A DNA stretch of 64,000 nucleotides from Pedobacter montanisoli (GTDB lineage Bacteria; Bacteroidota; Bacteroidia; Sphingobacteriales; Sphingobacteriaceae), in NCBI RefSeq assembly GCF_022809115.1, contig NZ_JALGBH010000001.1:248001-312000 (forward strand), read 5' to 3'. Both the position numbers and the translations under genes were made by a program. Each line of letters begins with the position of its first letter. The stretch's first letter is position 1. The notes beneath the pieces were generated by a model. The model did not search any database and had not been told where the DNA came from. It saw nothing but the letters and a program-made list of their open reading frames with translations. This document shows, piece after piece, positions 8,966 to 19,133 of the stretch.

Positions 8966-10540
8966 TTAATATTTACTTGAAATTTCTTTTGCTACAGTAT
9001 CTAACACACCTGTAATTGCATCATCAAATTTACCTGCTTTTAATGCTGCTAAAGTGTCTGCATGACGTAGCTCTAAAGCCTGTAAATACTCTGCTTCAAA
9101 TTCTTTAACTTTATTAATCGGTACATTACGCATTAGGTTTTTAGTACCTGCATAAACAATCGCAACTTGTTTCTCTACCGTAAATGGTGAGAATTGAGCT
9201 TGTTTCAACATTTCTACGTTACGAGCACCTTTATCTAATACCGATTTAGTAGCCGCATCTAAATCAGAACCGAATTTAGAGAAGGCCTCTAGCTCACGGT
9301 ATTGTGCTTGGTCTAACTTTAAAGTACCAGCAACTTTTTTCATTGATTTGATTTGTGCGTTACCACCTACACGTGATACAGAGATACCTACGTTAATTGC
9401 CGGACGGATACCTGAGTTAAACAAGTTCGACTCTAAGAAAATCTGACCATCAGTAATTGAAATTACGTTAGTAGGGATATATGCAGAAACGTCACCAGCC
9501 TGAGTTTCGATAATTGGCAATGCAGTTAATGAACCGCCACCTTTAACGATACCTTTGATAGACTCTGGCAAGTCGTTCATGCTTTTAGCGATCTCATCGT
9601 TAGCATTGATTTTCGCAGCTCTTTCTAACAAACGACTGTGTAGATAGAACACATCACCTGGATAAGCTTCACGACCTGGAGGACGTTTCAATAATAAAGA
9701 AACCTCACGGTAAGCCACAGCTTGTTTAGACAAATCATCATAAACAATTAAAGCCGGACGTCCAGTATCACGGAAGAACTCACCAATAGCTGCACCCGCA
9801 AATGGAGCGTAGAACTGTAATGGAGCAGGTTCAGCAGCAGAAGCAGCCACAACAACAGTATAAGCCATTGCACCGTTTTCTTCTAAAGTACGTACAACGT
9901 TTGCTACTGTACTTGCTTTTTGACCACAAGCTACATAGATACAGAATACAGGGTTACCTGCTTCATAAAATTCTTTCTGGTTGATGATGGTATCGATACA
10001 AACCGCAGTTTTACCAATCTGACGGTCACCAATAACCAACTCACGTTGACCACGGCCAATTGGAATCATCGCATCGATAGCTTTGATACCAGTTTGTAGA
10101 GGTTCGTTTACCGGCTGACGATAGATTACCCCAGGTGCTTTACGCTCTAAAGGCATTTCGTAAGTTTCACCTAAAATTGGTCCTTTACCATCAATTGGCT
10201 CTCCAAGGGTGTTAACCACACGGCCTAACATACCTTCACCAACTTTAATCGAAGCAATTTTCTTAGTACGTTTTATGGTATCACCTTCTTTGATCTCGTC
10301 TGATGGGCCTAACAATACCACACCTACGTTATCTTCTTCAAGGTTTAACACGATACCTTGTAAACCGTTGGCAAACTCAACAAGCTCACCACTTTGTACT
10401 TTAGTTAAGCCATAAACACGTGCAATACCATCGCCTACCTGCAATACGGTACCCACTTCTTCAAGCTCAGCTTCTGATTTAAAGCCCGCCAATTGTTGTC
10501 TTATAATTGCCGAAACTTCGTCTGGTCTTACCTCTACCAT
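8966..10540 (-). CDS. atpA: F1 ATP synthase alpha subunit
   Basis: This is the non-catalytic nucleotide-binding subunit of the F1 head. The 524-aa protein has the beta-barrel N-terminus ([17 protein letters not shown]), the Walker A loop GDRQIGKTA at about residues 170-178, [11 protein letters not shown] for Walker B near 265, the arginine-finger region SISVSRVGG near 380 and a helical C-terminus. Length is slightly above the E. coli protein (513 aa). It lies between atpH and atpG in the operon. Confidence 0.98.
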   Translation of the reverse strand: MVEVRPDEVSAIIRQQLAGFKSEAELEEVGTVLQVGDGIARVYGLTKVQSGELVEFANGLQGIVLNLEEDNVGVVLLGPSDEIKEGDTIKRTKKIASIKVGEGMLGRVVNTLGEPIDGKGPILGETYEMPLERKAPGVIYRQPVNEPLQTGIKAIDAMIPIGRGQRELVIGDRQIGKTAVCIDTIINQKEFYEAGNPVFCIYVACGQKASTVANVVRTLEENGAMAYTVVVAASAAEPAPLQFYAPFAGAAIGEFFRDTGRPALIVYDDLSKQAVAYREVSLLLKRPPGREAYPGDVFYLHSRLLERAAKINANDEIAKSMNDLPESIKGIVKGGGSLTALPIIETQAGDVSAYIPTNVISITDGQIFLESNLFNSGIRPAINVGISVSRVGGNAQIKSMKKVAGTLKLDQAQYRELEAFSKFGSDLDAATKSVLDKGARNVEMLKQAQFSPFTVEKQVAIVYAGTKNLMRNVPINKVKEFEAEYLQALELRHADTLAALKAGKFDDAITGVLDTVAKEISSKY

Positions 10541-10609
10541 AATTTTATTTATTGTTTTCTATTTGAAAATGTAAATCCTGTGTTTCTTTCTTTATTAATG
10601 TTTGCAGGC

Positions 10610-11155
10610 TTATGCTATACCTTGAGCAAACTCTTTTTTCAATTTATTTAAGCTGCTGGCAATAGAAGCATCAAATTGTCTGTCGCCAACTTTTAAAATA
10701 AAACCGCCGATAAGGTTAGTGTTAACTTTCTCTTTAATTACTACCTGTTTAGCATTTAATTCTTTTTTAACTAAAGCTGTAATTTCTTCTTTATTAGCTT
10801 CTGTTAATGTATTTGCCGATGTTACTTCAGCGGTAACAATGCCATTTAAAGCATTGTATTGTGCTATAAACTGTTTTGAAATAGCGAATAATAACTCTGA
10901 ACGACCTTTGGTAATTACCAGATTAAAAAACGTTTGAGTTAAGGTATGTACTTTATCTTTCATTATACCTGATACAATACCTTGTTTTTTATCTAAAGGT
11001 ACAATCGGGTTTTTTAAAATAGCTTCTAATTCACTATTCTCATCCACCACATGCTCAAAAAAAACCATATCGTTCTTTACCTCTTCTAAAGCATTTTGCT
11101 CTTTAGAAAGATCTATTAACGATTTTGCGTATCTGGCTGCTGCTTTACTTGACAT
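10610..11155 (-). CDS. atpH: F1 ATP synthase delta subunit
   Basis: The delta subunit (OSCP homologue) links the top of F1 to the peripheral stalk. The 181-aa protein shows the N-terminal helical bundle (RYAKSLIDLSKEQNALEEVKND) and the C-terminal VNTNLIGGFILKVGDRQFDAS strand region typical of the family. It follows atpF after an 81-base spacer that contains tandem 14-base repeats. Confidence 0.94.
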   Translation of the reverse strand: MSSKAAARYAKSLIDLSKEQNALEEVKNDMVFFEHVVDENSELEAILKNPIVPLDKKQGIVSGIMKDKVHTLTQTFFNLVITKGRSELLFAISKQFIAQYNALNGIVTAEVTSANTLTEANKEEITALVKKELNAKQVVIKEKVNTNLIGGFILKVGDRQFDASIASSLNKLKKEFAQGIA

Positions 11156-11164
11156 ATTTGTTAG

Positions 11165-11241
11165 TATTGAGATGTGAGACTGAAGAAATGAGAACGTTTC
11201 ATCTCAAATCTGGTATCTCAAATCTAGTATCTCACTCTAGT
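11165..11241. repeat. Tandem 14-base repeats in the atpF-atpH spacer
   Basis: ATCTCAAATCTGGT (11201-11214) and ATCTCAAATCTAGT (11215-11228) are tandem copies. A degenerate third copy (11229-11241) runs over the atpF stop codon. TTGAGATGTGAGA at 11167-11179 is roughly complementary to them, so the spacer can fold. Confidence 0.65.
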
Positions 11242-11731
11242 TTAATTCAACGTCTTTTAACAAATTGTTAACCAACTCCTGTTGTTTGTTCTTATCATCT
11301 AACTGATTGCGCAACACACGCTCAGCAATATCTAATGACAATGAAGATACCTGACCTTTTAACTCGGCCAAAGCAGCTTTCTTCTGGTTTTCAATTTCAA
11401 TACGGGCTTTTTCAATTAATTTAGCTCCCTCAGCCTGAGCCTGAGTTTTAGCCTCATTAATAATATTATCTTTTAATGACTTAGCTTCTTTCAAGATCAG
11501 GTCACGTTCTTCGCGAGCCTGTTTCATTAACTCTTCGTTTTGTGAAGTTAAACGGGCCATTTCCTGTTTAGCTAACTCAGCTTTGTTTAAAGCATCATCG
11601 ATATTTTGTTCGCGATCATGAATAGCTTTCATGATAGGTTTCCAGGCAAATTTGCCTAATAAAAACACTAAAACAAGGAAAGCGATGGTATTCCAAACCA
11701 ACAAACCAATTTCAGGAATCAATAAATCCAT
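11237..11731 (-). CDS. atpF: F0 ATP synthase b subunit
   Basis: This is the peripheral-stalk subunit. The 164-aa protein has one N-terminal membrane helix (residues 5-25, with WNTIAFLVLVFLLGKFAWKPI at the membrane exit) and a long charged coiled coil to the C-terminus (KAELAKQEMARLTSQNEEL and on). Length and layout are standard for b. There is a single b-type gene, so the stalk is presumably a homodimer. The stop codon lies in a short repeat. Confidence 0.96.
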   Translation of the reverse strand: MDLLIPEIGLLVWNTIAFLVLVFLLGKFAWKPIMKAIHDREQNIDDALNKAELAKQEMARLTSQNEELMKQAREERDLILKEAKSLKDNIINEAKTQAQAEGAKLIEKARIEIENQKKAALAELKGQVSSLSLDIAERVLRNQLDDKNKQQELVNNLLKDVELN

Positions 11732-11838
11732 TGTATGTATATATATCTTTTAGTCTATAAACTTATTTAATAATTTTTAGCTTTAACAAGAACCTTAACG
11801 GCAACCCCGAAAAGGTTCTTGCTGAATTCTTTCTTTGA

Positions 11839-12069
<231 letters not shown>

Positions 12070-12096
12070 TTAACAATACTGTTCTTTTTTTAAATA

Positions 12097-13293
12097 TTAA
12101 TGGTGTTCTTCTACCGCCATGCCTATAAACAAGGCTGATAATGTTGTAAAAATAAATGCTTGAATAAATGCCACCAAAAACTCGATCAAACCAATAAATA
12201 CTGCAAAGAAAATTGAAGCAGGAGCTACAGCAATCGAATTAAAAATGAATATCAAGCACAATAAAGACATTACCAATATGTGACCAGCAGTAATATTGGC
12301 AAATAACCTGATTGCTAAAGCTATAGGCTTAGTAAATGTACCTATAAGCTCTAAAGGCGCTAAAAATATTTTCATTGGAACAGGAACTCCTGGCATCCAG
12401 AATATATGCTTCCAGTAATCTTTATTTCCTTTAAAAGTAGTAATCAAATATGTACAAGCAGCTAAAACCGCCGTCATAGCAATATTACCTGTTACGTTGG
12501 CACCTCCCGGAAAAAACGGAACCAAACCTAGCATATTGTTAAACCAGATAAAGAAGAATACGGTTAACAGATAAGGCATAAACTTAGTGTACTTATGTCC
12601 TAAGTTTGGTCTTGCAATATCATCACGTACAAATAATATGATCGGCTCCATAAAAGACTGTATTCCTTTAGGTGCTTTACCATTTCTTTTCTTATAACCT
12701 CTGGCTGCAGCTGTAAATAGGATTACCAACACAACTATAGATAACAGCATACTAAAAACATTCTTAGTAATAGAGAAATCTAACGGACGGGCATTGGTCA
12801 CAACTTCATCACCCTTATCATTTAGTTCATGCGAAACAAAAGAACCGTGGGCATCAGCCGTTTCGTTAGCGTAATAAATTTTATTGTGCGCCATTGCAAA
12901 ACGTTGGCCATTCTTCTCTACAGCAACTGTTCCGTCATCATTAAAATTAAATTCTTTTGAAGAAAAAGTAACCAACCCTTTATCGGTCCATAAAATTATA
13001 GGAAGATGTAAATGTATGCCATGTTCACCATGTCCAAACAAGGTAAAATAATGACTGTCGCTAATGTGATGAAAAATAAATGAGGTGATATCAAAACCTT
13101 TTTCCTCTTTTTTAGCTTCATGACTCGCAGCTTCATGATGTTGGGCATCATTTTCTACTGTTACTACCGTATCGGCAATTACGCTGTCAATAGGGGTTGC
13201 AGCCTGTGCTTTTGAAACAAAAAACGCTAAAAAAAGCGTAAACGCCACAATTACTTGTTTAACTCTTGACACAAAAACGGGGTTATAATACAT
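12097..13293 (-). CDS. atpB: F0 ATP synthase a subunit, with long exported N-terminus
   Basis: This subunit forms the proton half-channels against the c ring. At 398 aa it is far longer than the E. coli form (271 aa). The extra N-terminus has a signal-peptide-like stretch (residues 12-31, ending SKAQA) and then a charged, histidine-rich segment, with HHEAASHE near 52-59 and GHGEHGIHLHL near 88-98. The conserved channel arginine is R329 in IALAIRLFANITAGH. Such N-terminal extensions are known from Bacteroidota a subunits. The extension is predicted to lie in the periplasm. Confidence 0.95.
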   Translation of the reverse strand: MYYNPVFVSRVKQVIVAFTLFLAFFVSKAQAATPIDSVIADTVVTVENDAQHHEAASHEAKKEEKGFDITSFIFHHISDSHYFTLFGHGEHGIHLHLPIILWTDKGLVTFSSKEFNFNDDGTVAVEKNGQRFAMAHNKIYYANETADAHGSFVSHELNDKGDEVVTNARPLDFSITKNVFSMLLSIVVLVILFTAAARGYKKRNGKAPKGIQSFMEPIILFVRDDIARPNLGHKYTKFMPYLLTVFFFIWFNNMLGLVPFFPGGANVTGNIAMTAVLAACTYLITTFKGNKDYWKHIFWMPGVPVPMKIFLAPLELIGTFTKPIALAIRLFANITAGHILVMSLLCLIFIFNSIAVAPASIFFAVFIGLIEFLVAFIQAFIFTTLSALFIGMAVEEHH

Positions 13294-13313
13294 TTACTCG
13301 CAGTTTTTTACTT

Positions 13314-13697
13314 TTAATTTTGGTGGCGCAAGTTACGCAACAAGCAGTACATTTCAAAGGCCGAAAACAATAAATATAAAGAAAAAAAATTTAATGCAAA
13401 CCTCAGGTCAATTCCCTTGCCTTTTAAACTGAAAATCAGCACTAAAGCCATAGAAAAAATCATCTTGATACCAATAGAGCCTAAAATGGTCATTACGCCC
13501 ATTTGCGGGTTACGTTTTATGCCTAAAAATGCAACAATATAAGCTATAAAAGTCAGGCCTCCCAAAAAGAAAAAAACAGGCCAGAAATCTGAAGTTAAAA
13601 TTTCAGTTGCAGAACCAGATTGCTGAATAAGCAATGCTATTCCCGCCAAAATAATCGTGAATATTACAAACCAGAAAATAAATTGCTTAATGCTCAA
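13314..13697 (-). CDS. Four-helix membrane protein in the atp operon
   Basis: The 127-aa, very hydrophobic protein has four predicted membrane helices (about residues 5-24, 38-58, 67-90 and 98-120). Position between atpZ and atpB matches the AtpI position in other bacteria, where the protein helps c-ring assembly, but the sequence is not one I can assign firmly to AtpI. The only start in a sensible position is TTG at 13697; no ATG precedes the first helix. A TAnnTTTG box lies 16 bases upstream at 13714-13721. Confidence 0.75.
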   Translation of the reverse strand: MSIKQFIFWFVIFTIILAGIALLIQQSGSATEILTSDFWPVFFFLGGLTFIAYIVAFLGIKRNPQMGVMTILGSIGIKMIFSMALVLIFSLKGKGIDLRFALNFFSLYLLFSAFEMYCLLRNLRHQN

Positions 13698-13713
13698 AAC
13701 TCTATTTTTTTTG

Positions 13714-13721
13714 CAAAGTTA
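13714..13721 (-). promoter_or_regulatory. -7 box inside the atp operon
   Basis: TAACTTTG on the minus strand, 16 bases before the TTG start at 13697 and downstream of atpZ. It could be an internal promoter for atpB onward. Confidence 0.4.
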
Positions 13722-13744
13722 ATAAAGGCTCATCAAAGCTTCAG

Positions 13745-13972
13745 CTACTTATTTTTATTTAATGTTCTTACCACCTGATATAGTGAAGCTGCTACCCCTA
13801 CAATACCCAGTACAGAAGTGTATATCAAAACCTTTTGTTGGGTATATTTATCTAACTGATAGCCTATAAACGCAAACAGACCTATGGTTGCCAGCATCTG
13901 AAAAGCCATGGCACTGTATTTAGCAAAACTGTTCATTCCTTTTGCTTCTTTCTCTTCTTTATCCTCTCCCAT
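13745..13972 (-). CDS. AtpZ/AtpI family protein
   Basis: The 75-aa protein has a charged N-terminus (MGEDKEEKEAKG) and two membrane helices (about residues 19-40 and 46-66). The motif FAFIGYQLDKYTQQK matches the AtpZ/AtpI family (F0F1-ATPase gene 1), whose members assist c-ring assembly or Mg2+ uptake in other bacteria. It is the first gene of the operon, with 47 bases to the next start. It is divergent from the SprE-like gene. Confidence 0.82.
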   Translation of the reverse strand: MGEDKEEKEAKGMNSFAKYSAMAFQMLATIGLFAFIGYQLDKYTQQKVLIYTSVLGIVGVAASLYQVVRTLNKNK

Positions 13973-14027
13973 TTTGTGTTGTTTTAAAAATAAAAATCAA
14001 ATATTAAGTTTATATTGTCGAATAAAA

Positions 14028-14035
14028 TAATTTTG
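14028..14035 (+). promoter_or_regulatory. -7 box of the SprE-like gene
   Basis: TAATTTTG matches TAnnTTTG exactly. A transcription start 5-8 bases later would fall almost on the TTG at 14044, or 30 bases before the TTG at 14074. Confidence 0.45.
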
Positions 14036-14073
14036 CAGATACTTTGTTATATATATATAAAATTAACAGGCTT

Positions 14074-16872
14074 TTGAAAAACATACACCATAACACTCCG
14101 GTTAAGTTAGTAATCTTTTGCTTATTACTAGGCTTATTTTGTGGTTGTTCTACTCAAAAAGATACGGTTGTTAACAGAAAGCTACAAAATTTATCAGCCC
14201 GTTATAATCTTATTTATAATTCTAATGTACTTCTTAACGACTATCTTGAACAGGTAACACAAACTACAAAGTATGATTTTGGTGAGCTGATCCCTATTTA
14301 TTATGCTCCTCAACCTGCCGGATTAAACAATGAAATTAACAATAAGACATTAGATGAGATCGATGCCAAAGCCAGAACCATTATTGCAGAAAAAAACTTC
14401 AGCAATTACATAGATGATGCTTATCTGCTCTTGGGAAAAACCAATTTTTATACCGGCAAGTATTTTAATGCTACAGAATATTTCAATTATGTTGCCAATA
14501 CCTATAAAAAACAACATCGTGTACGCTTAAACGCTTTATCGTGGCAAGCCCGCAGTTATATAGAATTAGGCAACTATGAAAAAGCCCTGCAAATTATAAC
14601 TGCACTTCATAAAGAAACTGATTCGGTTAAAAATCAAAAATCGGATGCCTATGCCACACTAGCACAGATGAGCATTGTTACTCGAAATTCTAAAGACGCC
14701 ATTAACTATCTGCAGTTAGCTTTAAAGCAGAAGCCTGATACAAAAGACAGAATAAGATGGTATTATGTTCTTGGACAGCTTTATGAAACAGAGAAAGACT
14801 ATGGCAACAGCTTGGTTTATTACCATAAGGTTGAAAAAAGCAATGCGCCTTTTGAAATGTATTTCAATGCTAAGTTAAGCAAGATCCGTATTAACAGTTT
14901 TTTAGATCATAAAACATTTGACAGAAAAAAACAGCTTGCCACGCTCATTAAAGACGATAAAAACGCTGATTTTATTGACCAGATTTATTATGAAATTGCT
15001 GAAGACAGCTACAGTTCCGGCGATTATCAAAATGCTGAGCGCAGTTACAAATTATCAGTATTAAAAAGCAAAGGTAATGGTACACAAAAAGGTCTTTCTT
15101 ATCTTAAAATAGCAGAGCTGAATTTTAATCAGTATAGAGACTATGTAAAGGCAAAATTGTATTATGACAGTGCGGTAAATGTTTTGCCGAAAACATCGCA
15201 GCAGTATATTACCACACTTAAAAAGAGAGATAACTTATCTTATCTTATCGATCGTTATGAGCTCATTGATCGTGAAGAACATTTACAGAAAATAGCCCTT
15301 TTACCAGAAGCAGACCGGGCAAATGCTTTAGCTTCTTACTTTGAAAGTAAAGAAACCGGATCTAACAATGCTTTTTCTTCTGCTCAGGCAGATAACAATG
15401 GAAATAGTGATATTATTGCACAAGCTAAGAACAGTAATTTCTATTTCAGCAACCCTACTGCTTTAAGCAAGGGGTTTAATGAATTTAAGCGTAAATGGGG
15501 CAACAGAAAACTGGAAGATAACTGGCGTCAGAGCATAAAACAGAATCAGCCGGTACAAAATCTGTCTGCACAGCAACCCCTTTCCGGTTCTCCAAATGCT
15601 CTAGATCCTGATGAAGCAGCTCCGGCTTTAAAAGCAAACGTAATCCAATCTACCCAATATCTCGATTCTTTACCCTTAACTACCCTGCAAAAAGAAAAGT
15701 CCAATCAGAAAATAATCGACGCTTACATTGGCATAGGTAATTTTTATCGTCAGGAGTTAAATGATAAACCAGAAGCAATTAAAGCTTTTGAAAGTTTGTT
15801 AAATCGTTTTCCTGTTAACAATAGGTTAGATGCTATTTATTATAGCCTGTACTTAGCCTACCAACCTGTAAACTTAGAAAGATCTAATTATTATAAGAAT
15901 CTTGTTTTAAATAAGTTTCCAGCCTCTGCATATGCCAAAACTATTATAGATCCACAGTTTTCTGATAAACAATCGGCTTTAGAAAATGTGATCAAAACAG
16001 AATACACTAAGGTATTTAACGAGTTAAGCAATAAAAAGTATAAGGATGTAATTAGCAATGTAATTGCTATTAATAACCGTTTTCCGGGCAATAATTTTAC
16101 ACCTCAGTTTGAATATTTAAAAGCTATAGCCATTGGCCATACACAAAGCGTAGATAGTCTGCTGACTGCTTTTAATGCAATTGTAAAACGTTATGATAAG
16201 GACGCTTTAATCAAACCCTTAGTTGAAGATCATTTAATTTATATTAAAGCCAATTTAGCTTCCTATAAAAAAAGGCCAGTTGCTTTAACTGATTATGACC
16301 CGAACGAAATTCCTTTTATAACAAATACAACAACCGTAACGTCTGAAATACCTAAACAAGAAAATAATACAGCAATTGTTACTGAAGAAAAAAATGTTGC
16401 GGCTGTCACCCATAATGCGCCCCAGGCTCTTGAGAAAAAAGAACCTGTAGTACAAGCTAAACCAGTTGAAGAAAAAGCACCTGCTGTTGCTAACACATTT
16501 AAAGACAACCTGTTTAGCGATGGGGTTGCTACCGCTTATTTTTATGTAATCGCGGTAAATAGTACAGATTTTAATTTAAGTCCTTCACGCTTTGGCATTG
16601 GTCAGTTTAACCGCGGTAATTTTACAGGCGAAAACCTGAAACATCAGTTGAAAGAATTAGATGAAGATGAGCTGATCTTTGTGGGTGATTTTAAATCAGC
16701 AGCTGATGTTAAGACCTACGAGGAAACCATAAAAAAACAACTTGCCGTAATTATGAAGATTCCGGCAGCAAATTATACTACCTTTGTAATCAGCAAAGAG
16801 AATTTGCAGAAAATTACCAATCGTGATACCTTAAAGAGATATATTAATTACATTAATAACAATGGCTTATAA
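14074..16872 (+). CDS. sprE: SprE/PorW-like TPR lipoprotein of the type IX secretion system
   Basis: SprE (PorW) is a periplasmic TPR lipoprotein needed for type IX secretion and gliding in Flavobacterium and Porphyromonas. Starting at the TTG at 14074 gives 932 aa with a lipoprotein signal and lipobox LFCGC (Cys25). The frame is open from another TTG at 14044, which adds ten residues. There is no ATG. After the Cys comes NRKLQNLSARYNLIYNSN, like the start of SprE proteins. At least six helical TPR-like pairs fill residues 100-750, then a low-complexity Ala/Val/Glu linker (760-830) and a SPOR-like C-terminus. It overlaps the PBP1A gene by 11 bases. Confidence 0.8.
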   Translation: MKNIHHNTPVKLVIFCLLLGLFCGCSTQKDTVVNRKLQNLSARYNLIYNSNVLLNDYLEQVTQTTKYDFGELIPIYYAPQPAGLNNEINNKTLDEIDAKARTIIAEKNFSNYIDDAYLLLGKTNFYTGKYFNATEYFNYVANTYKKQHRVRLNALSWQARSYIELGNYEKALQIITALHKETDSVKNQKSDAYATLAQMSIVTRNSKDAINYLQLALKQKPDTKDRIRWYYVLGQLYETEKDYGNSLVYYHKVEKSNAPFEMYFNAKLSKIRINSFLDHKTFDRKKQLATLIKDDKNADFIDQIYYEIAEDSYSSGDYQNAERSYKLSVLKSKGNGTQKGLSYLKIAELNFNQYRDYVKAKLYYDSAVNVLPKTSQQYITTLKKRDNLSYLIDRYELIDREEHLQKIALLPEADRANALASYFESKETGSNNAFSSAQADNNGNSDIIAQAKNSNFYFSNPTALSKGFNEFKRKWGNRKLEDNWRQSIKQNQPVQNLSAQQPLSGSPNALDPDEAAPALKANVIQSTQYLDSLPLTTLQKEKSNQKIIDAYIGIGNFYRQELNDKPEAIKAFESLLNRFPVNNRLDAIYYSLYLAYQPVNLERSNYYKNLVLNKFPASAYAKTIIDPQFSDKQSALENVIKTEYTKVFNELSNKKYKDVISNVIAINNRFPGNNFTPQFEYLKAIAIGHTQSVDSLLTAFNAIVKRYDKDALIKPLVEDHLIYIKANLASYKKRPVALTDYDPNEIPFITNTTTVTSEIPKQENNTAIVTEEKNVAAVTHNAPQALEKKEPVVQAKPVEEKAPAVANTFKDNLFSDGVATAYFYVIAVNSTDFNLSPSRFGIGQFNRGNFTGENLKHQLKELDEDELIFVGDFKSAADVKTYEETIKKQLAVIMKIPAANYTTFVISKENLQKITNRDTLKRYINYINNNGL

Positions 16873-19117
16873 TTACAATAGACCTAACAATAACGAAGTT
16901 CCAAAAGATATCATCAAAAAATACAATACAAGGATATGGTTAATTTTAGCCTGCGGAATTGTATTGTTCGGCTTATTTATTGTTCTGATCGGTGCCGGAG
17001 CTTTTGGCTCCATTCCTTCTTTCAGAGCTATTGAGCACCCTAAAAGCAATGAAGCCACAGAAGTTATTTCTGAAGATGGTAGGGTATTAGGCACGTACTT
17101 TGTAAAAAACAGATCAAATGTAACTTACAGTGAGATTTCTCCCAATGTTGTAAATGCTTTAATTGCAACCGAAGACATCAGGTTTAAATCACACTCAGGG
17201 ATAGACTTTAAACGTACATTTACCATCTTTTTATATGCCATGATGGGTAAAAAACAAGGGGGAAGTACCATTACCCAACAGCTGGCCTTAAACCTTTTCT
17301 CTGAAGAGGGACGCCAAAAAAACTACTTTAAACGTATTATACAGAAGTTTCAGGAATGGGTAATAGCTGTAAAACTGGAACGCAATTACACCAAAGAAGA
17401 GATCATTACCATGTATCTCAACACGGTGGATTTCGGTAATAATGCTTATGGCATCAAATCGGCTGCACGGGTTTATTTTGATACTACGCCTGATAAACTT
17501 ACTGTTCCACAGGCAGCTGTACTTATTGGTTTACAACGTGGTATTACCCGTTATTCACCTACCAAAAATCCTGAAAGGTCATTAAACAGACGTAATACCG
17601 TAATGGCACTAATGGCCAAATCAGACTTGCTAAGCGAACAGGATTTTGAAAAGTATAAAACCTTGCCTTTAGGTCTAAATTTTAATCCGGCAACAGTTAA
17701 TGATGGTATTGCTCCTTATTTCAGAACGGTACTTAAAGCCGAGGTAAGGAAAATATTGGAAGAACGTTCTATCTATAAATCAGATGGCGTAACACCTTAT
17801 GACTTAGATCGTGATGGTTTAAAGATCTATACCACCATTAATTACGACATGCAGGTATATGCTGAAGAAGCGCAAAAGGAATATATGAAAGTGCTTCAAC
17901 AACAGTTTAGCAATAGCTGGAAGGGGAGAAATCCTTTTAAGGGCATGGATTTGCAAATAGATCAGGGCATTAAACGCTCAGACAGATATAAGTCTTTAAA
18001 ACTTGAAGGTAAAACAGATGAAGAAATTACCCAAGATTTTAACACTCCTTCTAAACTGACCATTTTTACCTGGCATGGTAATATTGATACTTTAATGAAA
18101 CCTATTGACTCTGTAAAGTATTATAAACTATTATTGCGTAATGCGATGATGGCCATGGACCCTAAAACCGGTTATATTAAAGCCTGGGTTGGTGGTATAA
18201 ATTATGAACATTTCAAATATGACCAAGTTAAGATTGGCACAAGACAGGTAGGCTCTACAGGCAAACCCTTTACCTATGCTGTAGCCATTGAAAATGGTTA
18301 TTCTCCTTGTTTGTCTGTTCCAAATGAGCCGGTTACTATTTCTAATCCGGGTAGTGCAGATTGGACACCCCGTAATTCGGGGACTCCTTTACCAGGCTCT
18401 ATTACCTTGCAAAAAGCTTTAGCTTACTCACAAAACTACGTTACTGCATATCTCATGAAACAGGTGGGTCCTACTGCCGTAGTAAATGAAATTAAGAAAA
18501 TGGGTATCACCAGCGATGTACCTGCAGTACCTTCTATATGTTTGGGAACATTTGATGCTTCTATATTTGATATGGTTGGTGCTTACAGCGTATTTGCTAA
18601 TAAAGGTATCTGGACACAGCCCACCTATATTTTACGCATAGAAGATAAAAACGGGGTAGTATTATACGATAGCAAGCCTATCGTAAAAGTGGCTATGAAT
18701 GAAGAAGTGGCTTTTGTAATGACACGTATGCTTCGCGGTGTAGTTACAGGTGGTACAGGTTCAAGATTAAGTTATAAATATGGTATAAATACGCCTGTTG
18801 GTGGTAAAACCGGAACCACGCAAAACAACTCTGATGGTTGGTTTATGGCCATAACACCCGACCTTGTGGCTGGCGTTTGGACTGGTTGCGAAGACAGAGC
18901 TTTCCATTTTACCAGTACAAGTTATGGAGAAGGTGCAAACTCTGCCCTGCCTATTTATGCTGGCTTCATGAAACGGGTTTACGCCGATCCTAAACTCAAG
19001 ATAAGCAGGAGTGATTTTACACCACCTGCCGGCGGGGTGAATATCATTTACGATTGCGACAAATACCAACAGCAGGAACAAGGTACTACAGAGCTGGATA
19101 AGAAACTGGGATTTTAA
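16862..19117 (+). CDS. Class A penicillin-binding protein (PBP1A type)
   Basis: This bifunctional peptidoglycan synthase is anchored in the inner membrane. The 751-aa protein has one membrane helix (about 26-52), then the GT51 glycosyltransferase with ATEDIRFKSHSGIDF and GGSTITQQLALNLF, and a transpeptidase domain with STGK near 463, SQN in ALAYSQNYVTAY near 525, and KTGT in GGKTGTTQNNSDGWF near 648. All catalytic motifs are present, so both activities are expected. The start codon lies 11 bases inside the SprE-like gene, which points to translational coupling. Confidence 0.96.
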   Translation: MAYNYNRPNNNEVPKDIIKKYNTRIWLILACGIVLFGLFIVLIGAGAFGSIPSFRAIEHPKSNEATEVISEDGRVLGTYFVKNRSNVTYSEISPNVVNALIATEDIRFKSHSGIDFKRTFTIFLYAMMGKKQGGSTITQQLALNLFSEEGRQKNYFKRIIQKFQEWVIAVKLERNYTKEEIITMYLNTVDFGNNAYGIKSAARVYFDTTPDKLTVPQAAVLIGLQRGITRYSPTKNPERSLNRRNTVMALMAKSDLLSEQDFEKYKTLPLGLNFNPATVNDGIAPYFRTVLKAEVRKILEERSIYKSDGVTPYDLDRDGLKIYTTINYDMQVYAEEAQKEYMKVLQQQFSNSWKGRNPFKGMDLQIDQGIKRSDRYKSLKLEGKTDEEITQDFNTPSKLTIFTWHGNIDTLMKPIDSVKYYKLLLRNAMMAMDPKTGYIKAWVGGINYEHFKYDQVKIGTRQVGSTGKPFTYAVAIENGYSPCLSVPNEPVTISNPGSADWTPRNSGTPLPGSITLQKALAYSQNYVTAYLMKQVGPTAVVNEIKKMGITSDVPAVPSICLGTFDASIFDMVGAYSVFANKGIWTQPTYILRIEDKNGVVLYDSKPIVKVAMNEEVAFVMTRMLRGVVTGGTGSRLSYKYGINTPVGGKTGTTQNNSDGWFMAITPDLVAGVWTGCEDRAFHFTSTSYGEGANSALPIYAGFMKRVYADPKLKISRSDFTPPAGGVNIIYDCDKYQQQEQGTTELDKKLGF

Positions 19118-19133
19118 CTAAATAGAAAAAAAC

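Noticed and set aside
9802..10415. Plus-strand frames inside atpA
   Set aside because: They are antisense shadows of a strongly conserved gene, with low-complexity translations.
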